Made by a program: the position numbers and the translations under genes. A model generated the notes under the pieces. It made no database searches and had not been told where the DNA came from. It saw only the letters and a list, made by a program, of their open reading frames with translations. This document shows positions 48,842-54,102 of a stretch of 54,102 nt of DNA, piece after piece. Origin of the DNA: Natronospira bacteriovora. Its GTDB lineage: Bacteria > Pseudomonadota > Gammaproteobacteria > Natronospirales > Natronospiraceae. Where the stretch lies: contig NZ_JAVDDT010000012.1 in NCBI RefSeq assembly GCF_030848495.1, positions 1 through 54,102 of the forward strand, given 5' to 3'. Each line of letters starts with the position of its first letter. The stretch's first letter is position 1.

Positions 48842-49599
48842 TCATTCCTTCAGTCGGTAGCCTGTCCGGAAAATCCAGGCCACCAGGGCCAGGCAGGTGA
48901 AAAGAAAGCCGAAAATGGCCGCGAGACTGGCCATGAGGCTGACATCGGCAATGCCGTAGAAGCTCCAGCGAAAACCACTGATGAGATAGACCACCGGGTT
49001 GAACAGGCTGACGGATTGCCAGAAGGGCGGCAGCATCTCCAGGGAATAGAAGGTGCCACCAAGAAAGGTCAGGGGCGTGATGACGAGCATGGGCACAAAT
49101 CCCAGCTTTTCGAAGTTATCCGCCCAGATGCCGATGATGAAACCCAGCAGGCTGAAGACAAAGGCCGTCATGACCATGAAGAAGAGCATCCAGAAGGGGT
49201 GCTGAATCTCGATGGTGACGAAGAAATTGGCGGTGATGAGGATGATCACGCCAATGATCAGGGACTTGGTGGCGGCCGCCCCCACATAGCCCAGTACCGC
49301 TTCCAGATAGGACACCGGCGCGGATAGCAACTCGTAGATGGTGCCCGTGAAACGGGGAAAATAGATGCCGAAGGAGGCATTGGAGACGCTCTGGGTCAGC
49401 AGCATGAGCATGATCAGGCCGGGCACGATGAAGGCCCCGTAACTCACCCCCTCCACGGTCTCGATGCGCGAACCGATGGCGGCACCGAAGACCACGAAAT
49501 ACAGGCAGGTGGTGAGTACTGGCGAGACGATACTCTGGCCGATGGTGCGCCAGGTGCGGGACAGTTCGAAAAGATAGATGGCCTTGATGGCATAGAAGT

Positions 49600-49603
<4 letters not shown>
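48842..49603 (-). CDS. ABC-2 type transporter permease, YadH-like
   Basis: A 253-residue integral membrane protein with six hydrophobic helices. It matches E. coli YadH along its length: [34 protein letters not shown]-like region [28 protein letters not shown] and [11 protein letters not shown]. Its ATG overlaps the ATPase stop by 4 bases, so permease and ATPase form one exporter. The substrate is unknown. Confidence 0.92.
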
Positions 49604-50558
<955 letters not shown>

Positions 50559-50562
<4 letters not shown>

Positions 50563-52835
50563 TCCTCCTCATCTCGTGGGCCAGGGGGCATGTGACGGTG
50601 GAAGAAGTCCACCAGGCGGCGGAAGGTATACAGGGCATAATGCTCCTGCGCAGCCCACCAGTGGCCCGAATCATGCACGATATCCAGCTCGAACTCCTTG
50701 CCTAGCAGCATGAGTTTTTCACTCAGCATCAGGGTGGTCTTGAGTGGCACGATATCATCATGCAGTCCGTGGATGATAAGCAAGGGATCGGCCAGATCTT
50801 CACCCAGGTCCATCAGGCTGCCCTGCTCGAAGATTTCGGGATGGGTATCCGGGCGGCGCGTCAGGTGCTGGTCGAATCCGGTGAAATGCCACACGTCCAC
50901 GGCCGGCGCACCGGCAACACCGGCGGCGAACAGGCCGGGTTTGCGGAACAGACCGGAGAGAACCATCAGGCCACCGTAGCTGTTGCCCCAGATACCGATC
51001 CGTTCGGGGTCCACATGGGGCAGAGTGCTCAGGTACTCCACCGCCGCGTGGAGATCTTCCAGGTCACCCCGGCCCCAGTCACCCTGGAATGCTTCCCGGA
51101 ATGCCACGCCGTAGCCAATACTGCCACGCACATCCACCTGCACGGCAATATAACCATCCGACAGTGCCATTTGTTGCTGCAGCGTGCTGGTGGGGCGGTC
51201 AGACTGCCAGATGTTGCGCACCGTATCCGAGTAGATATTGCCGATGATGACCGGGTAACGCTTGCCCGCCTGCATGTCCGGCGGCTCAACGATGCGGGCA
51301 TGGATCTCGTAATCCCCATCGCGGCTGGGAAAGCGGACGTATCGAGCCGGTATCCAGTCATAGTCATTGAATTCCGGCAATGGCGAATGGGTGACTCGCT
51401 GCTCATCGCTTTCCCCATCCGTGCGCAGAAGGTATAACTCGGCGGGACGCACATCACTTGAATGAATCAGCGCCAGATAGTTGCCATCCGGAGACAGTAC
51501 CGGCTCATGGGTGCCGGGCAGGCGGGTCAGACGCTGCGTGCCATTTTCTTCCGGCAGCAAGCGGTGCACATGCCGTTCATGGGGACTGTACTCGGTGGAC
51601 TGCAGGTAAATGGTCCCGTCCGGCGCCACGTCCAGCCAGGCCGGGCCCCGTTCACCGGCCACGTCATAGTCACCGCTCAGGCGTCTGGCTTCGGCCCTGT
51701 CGGCGCCGCTCTCCGCGGCAATGGCGTAAAGACGATAGTAGGCTTCGTGATCACCGATGAAGTAGATTTCGTCACCACTGGCACTCCAGACGGCGCGAAA
51801 GACCGGATAGATTCGCTGCGGCCGATGGTCATGCCATATCGTCTCCAGGCGGGTGCCATCGGCACTGGCCTTCAGAATCCAGCGATCTTCGGCCACATCG
51901 GCCCCCTGCATGATCATCAGAGACCGCCCGTCCGGTGACCAGGCCATCTCCAGAATCAGACGCCGATTGGGCTCCGGCGTCTCCAGCAACTTCAATTCAG
52001 TGTCCGGCACCGTCAGCAAGGCCACCCGCCGGATGAGATCGGTGTCACCGGGATAGGGCCGGCGGACATGATGAAGAATGGGTTCGTCGTGCAGATAGGA
52101 CGGGAAGGGCACCTTGCGGACCGTGCGCTGATCAATGAGCTGCAGGGTGATGGCATCACTGCTCGGAGACCATTCATAGCTCGCCACATAGCGATCCGGC
52201 CTGACGAAGGCACCCAGCGCCACCTGGCCGGGACCGGTTTTGGCCAGGTCGGTGGCAGGACGGATCCCGCCCTCAACCCGGTTCTTCAGCCAGAGGTCGC
52301 CGCCGGAGAGGAAGGCCAGCCAGCGGCCGTCGGGCGAGAAGCGCAGACGGGAAACGCCGGATTCGCCTTCGTACACGAGGCTCTGCCCCTCGCCGTCCGG
52401 CCGGATGCGCTCAAGTCGGCCCTGGTAGGTGTAATACAGCCAGTCACCCTCGGGATCCCAGCGAACCTCACTCACCCCTCGCTGTGCCCGTTCACGGATT
52501 CGGGCCTGCAGGGTATCCAGCCGGCCTTCCTCGAGGCGCGGGGGCACATCGCCAGGTGCCGGCGCAAAGTGAGTCAGACGGACCGGTGACGGTTGCCCCA
52601 CCCGGGTCAGCCAGAGGTCCCGATAGGGCATGCCGTGCTCATTCCATAGAAAGACCAGCTGCCGGCTGTCCGGAGACCAGCGCGGCTGCTCGGGAGCGGT
52701 GCCGGTGAGACTGGGGAGCGTCACGATCGACTCGAGTGTGGGGGCGGCATGAGACGGTGGTTCCGCCGGCTCCGGCTCGCAGCCCGCGAAAAGGAAGAGC
52801 AGAAGGGTGAGAGGCAGATAGCGAGTCACTGACAT
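50559..52835 (-). CDS. S9-family peptidase, lipoprotein, leading an ABC-exporter operon
   Basis: A 758-residue exported serine peptidase. The signal peptide ends in the lipobox FAGC. The N-terminal two thirds contain repeated SPDG/S-type propeller blades ([30 protein letters not shown]). The C-terminal alpha/beta-hydrolase domain has S619 (GNSYGG), D693 (GLHDD) and H725 (DSGHWW). It is of DPP-IV or acylaminoacyl-peptidase type. Its stop overlaps the ABC ATPase start (ATGA), so all three genes are one coupled operon. The start at 52835 gives the lipoprotein signal; its ribosome-binding site is weak. Confidence 0.88.
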
Positions 52836-52938
52836 GGCGTGGCATCCCGGGTTCACGAATCGTGGCACTGCGAGCATCATGCCGCATGACAATGCCACGT
52901 CAACCACCACCCGGAGCCCGCCTGACCACCAGCAGCGT

Positions 52939-54102
52939 TCAGACCGTGTTCAGCGTGCCCTGATACAGGCGATCCACATAGGTCTCGGTGACACGGGCTA
53001 CGTCCACACCATACCGGGCCGGATCCACTACCCGCATGATCTGGAACTTGTCACCGCCCCGCATCTCGGCGCGCTTGTCCAGATCCATCAGTGGCCAGTT
53101 GCGATACATCTGTCCCTTGGCATTCTGCAGGATCATCACCTCCGGTCGCAGGCGAGTGCGGCGAGTGTGGCTGACCACCAGGGCAATGTCACCACTGTGC
53201 AACTGAACCACACTGCCGATGGGGTAAATGCCAATGCAACTCATGAAGGCCTGTACCAGCGAACGCTTGAATTCACGATCACCCAGCTGCTTGATGACAT
53301 TCATGGAGCCATGGGGCGAAGCGGGGGTCTTGTAAGGCCGCTCCGTGGTCATGGCGTCATAGATGTCAGCCAGCGCCACGATCATGGCTTCCTCGGGGAT
53401 ACGATCACCGGATAGGCCATCCGGGTAGCCACTGCCATCCAGGCGCTCGTGATGATGGCGAATGATGTTGACTACCGTGGACGAGAGCTGGGCCTTGCCT
53501 CGCTGAAGCAGGTGCTCGCCCTGAGTCGGGTGTTCACGAAGCTCACGCTCCTCCTCGGGGGCCAGCTTGCCCGGCTTGTCCAGTAGATGTATCGGAAGGC
53601 GCATGAGACCAACATCGTGCAAGAGCGCGCCGATACCCACATCAATGAGCTTCTGCCCGGAATAACCCAGGTAATGGGCAAAGGCGAGGGACACCACGGC
53701 CACATTGGTGCAATGATTGGCGGAATGCTCATGCCGCCGCTTGAGGCTGTTGAGCCACATGGAGGCATTGATGTTGACCTCGACCGACTTCGCCAGCCCC
53801 TCCACCACATGCACGGCCGCCCCGGTATCCACCGACTGGCCGGAACGGACGCCCTGCAGGACATTATCCAGAAAGGCAGTAGCGCGGCGACGGTACTGGT
53901 AGACCTGTGTCAGGGCCTTGCGAAAATCCGGCTCGGCGGGCAACAGTTCGGGAGCCGGCTGACGGGCCACTTCCTTGCGGGCGACCGGCGGGGCGCTGGG
54001 TGGTGGCTGACGTTGCTCGAACGCGGGCCCGTCGTAGCCCCGTTCATTGTCGATCACCACATAGCGACAGAGAGAGCGAAGCTTCTTCAGCTCCTCGTCA
54101 CC
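52939..54102 (-). CDS. HD-GYP phosphodiesterase with DUF3391 N-terminus (5' end outside window)
   Basis: A partial gene; the frame is still open at the window edge, and the missing part is the start of the protein. The 387 visible residues begin inside a DUF3391-like N-terminal domain (CRYVVIDNERGY), followed by a Pro-rich linker and an HD-GYP domain with LLHDVGL (metal-binding HD), HHHERLDGSGYPDGL (the GYP motif) and LADIYDAMTTERPY. HD-GYP proteins degrade c-di-GMP to pGpG or GMP. About 100 residues follow the HD-GYP domain (IYPIGSVVQL and beyond). It is on the same strand as the S9–ABC operon, 103 bases upstream of it. Confidence 0.9.
   Translation of the reverse strand, partial: GDEELKKLRSLCRYVVIDNERGYDGPAFEQRQPPPSAPPVARKEVARQPAPELLPAEPDFRKALTQVYQYRRRATAFLDNVLQGVRSGQSVDTGAAVHVVEGLAKSVEVNINASMWLNSLKRRHEHSANHCTNVAVVSLAFAHYLGYSGQKLIDVGIGALLHDVGLMRLPIHLLDKPGKLAPEEERELREHPTQGEHLLQRGKAQLSSTVVNIIRHHHERLDGSGYPDGLSGDRIPEEAMIVALADIYDAMTTERPYKTPASPHGSMNVIKQLGDREFKRSLVQAFMSCIGIYPIGSVVQLHSGDIALVVSHTRRTRLRPEVMILQNAKGQMYRNWPLMDLDKRAEMRGGDKFQIMRVVDPARYGVDVARVTETYVDRLYQGTLNTV

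Overview
The window is a chromosomal stretch of a GC-rich Gram-negative gammaproteobacterium. The evidence is the conserved block tsaD / rpsU–yqeY–dnaG–rpoD, an E. coli-type FadE, an E. coli-type Cca with HD domain, folB–folK, and many predicted lipoproteins. Several exported peptidases (S9 twice, M28, S41, an HExxH gluzincin) and one exported amidohydrolase suggest an organism that feeds on peptides. A halophilic relative of Ectothiorhodospiraceae or of Natronospira/Wenzhouxiangella would fit, but that placement is inference. I see no prophage, transposase, integrase, CRISPR array or rRNA.

Layout. 1–6.5 kb: malate dehydrogenase with a terminator, a response regulator with a dead GGDEF domain, fadE, and an overlapping DUF4286–DUF3667 membrane protein. 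6.5–11.3 kb (minus): a YcaD-like MFS carrier, then the tsaD–folB–folK–S41 peptidase cluster. 11.3–16.1 kb (plus): rpsU, yqeY, dnaG, rpoD, ending in a terminator that lies inside the end of the convergent FMN/glutamate-synthase-like gene. 17.8–25.7 kb: a TonB-like protein, M28 lipoprotein peptidase, dual-receiver diguanylate cyclase, a Cys/Met-metabolism PLP enzyme and a DPP-IV-like S9 peptidase. 25.7–27.3 kb: cca between two inverted copies of a hexamer-armed repeat, with a heptamer array running through its stop codon. 27.3–36.4 kb: outer-membrane barrel candidate, MidA-like methyltransferase, pteridine reductase, two DUF4136 lipoproteins, a small unknown gene overlapping dinB, a FakA–FakB-like fusion and a gluzincin. 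36.4–36.8 kb: tRNA-Ile2(CAU), preceded by a truncated copy of its own 5' half and about 180 nt of hairpin-rich DNA, apparently all read from one promoter. 36.8–54.1 kb: PPC-domain lipoprotein, MASE1–GGDEF–EAL protein, a three-gene glycerol-phosphate operon, small membrane proteins and lipoproteins, an amidohydrolase, an OsmC protein, a coupled S9 peptidase–YadGH ABC operon, and an HD-GYP protein that runs off the end.

How they work together. Four c-di-GMP-related proteins (dead GGDEF, active GGDEF, GGDEF–EAL, HD-GYP) are scattered and not in one operon. Lipid and glycerophosphate metabolism is represented by FadE, the FakAB-like fusion and the GpsA/GDPD/FGGY operon. The features least explained by standard annotation are the tRNA-Ile2 leader (36369–36718) and the repeats around cca (25685–27258). 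The best gene-level candidates for new function are the peptidase–ABC operon (48842–52835) and the glycerol-kinase-like protein lacking a glycerol-binding Glu.
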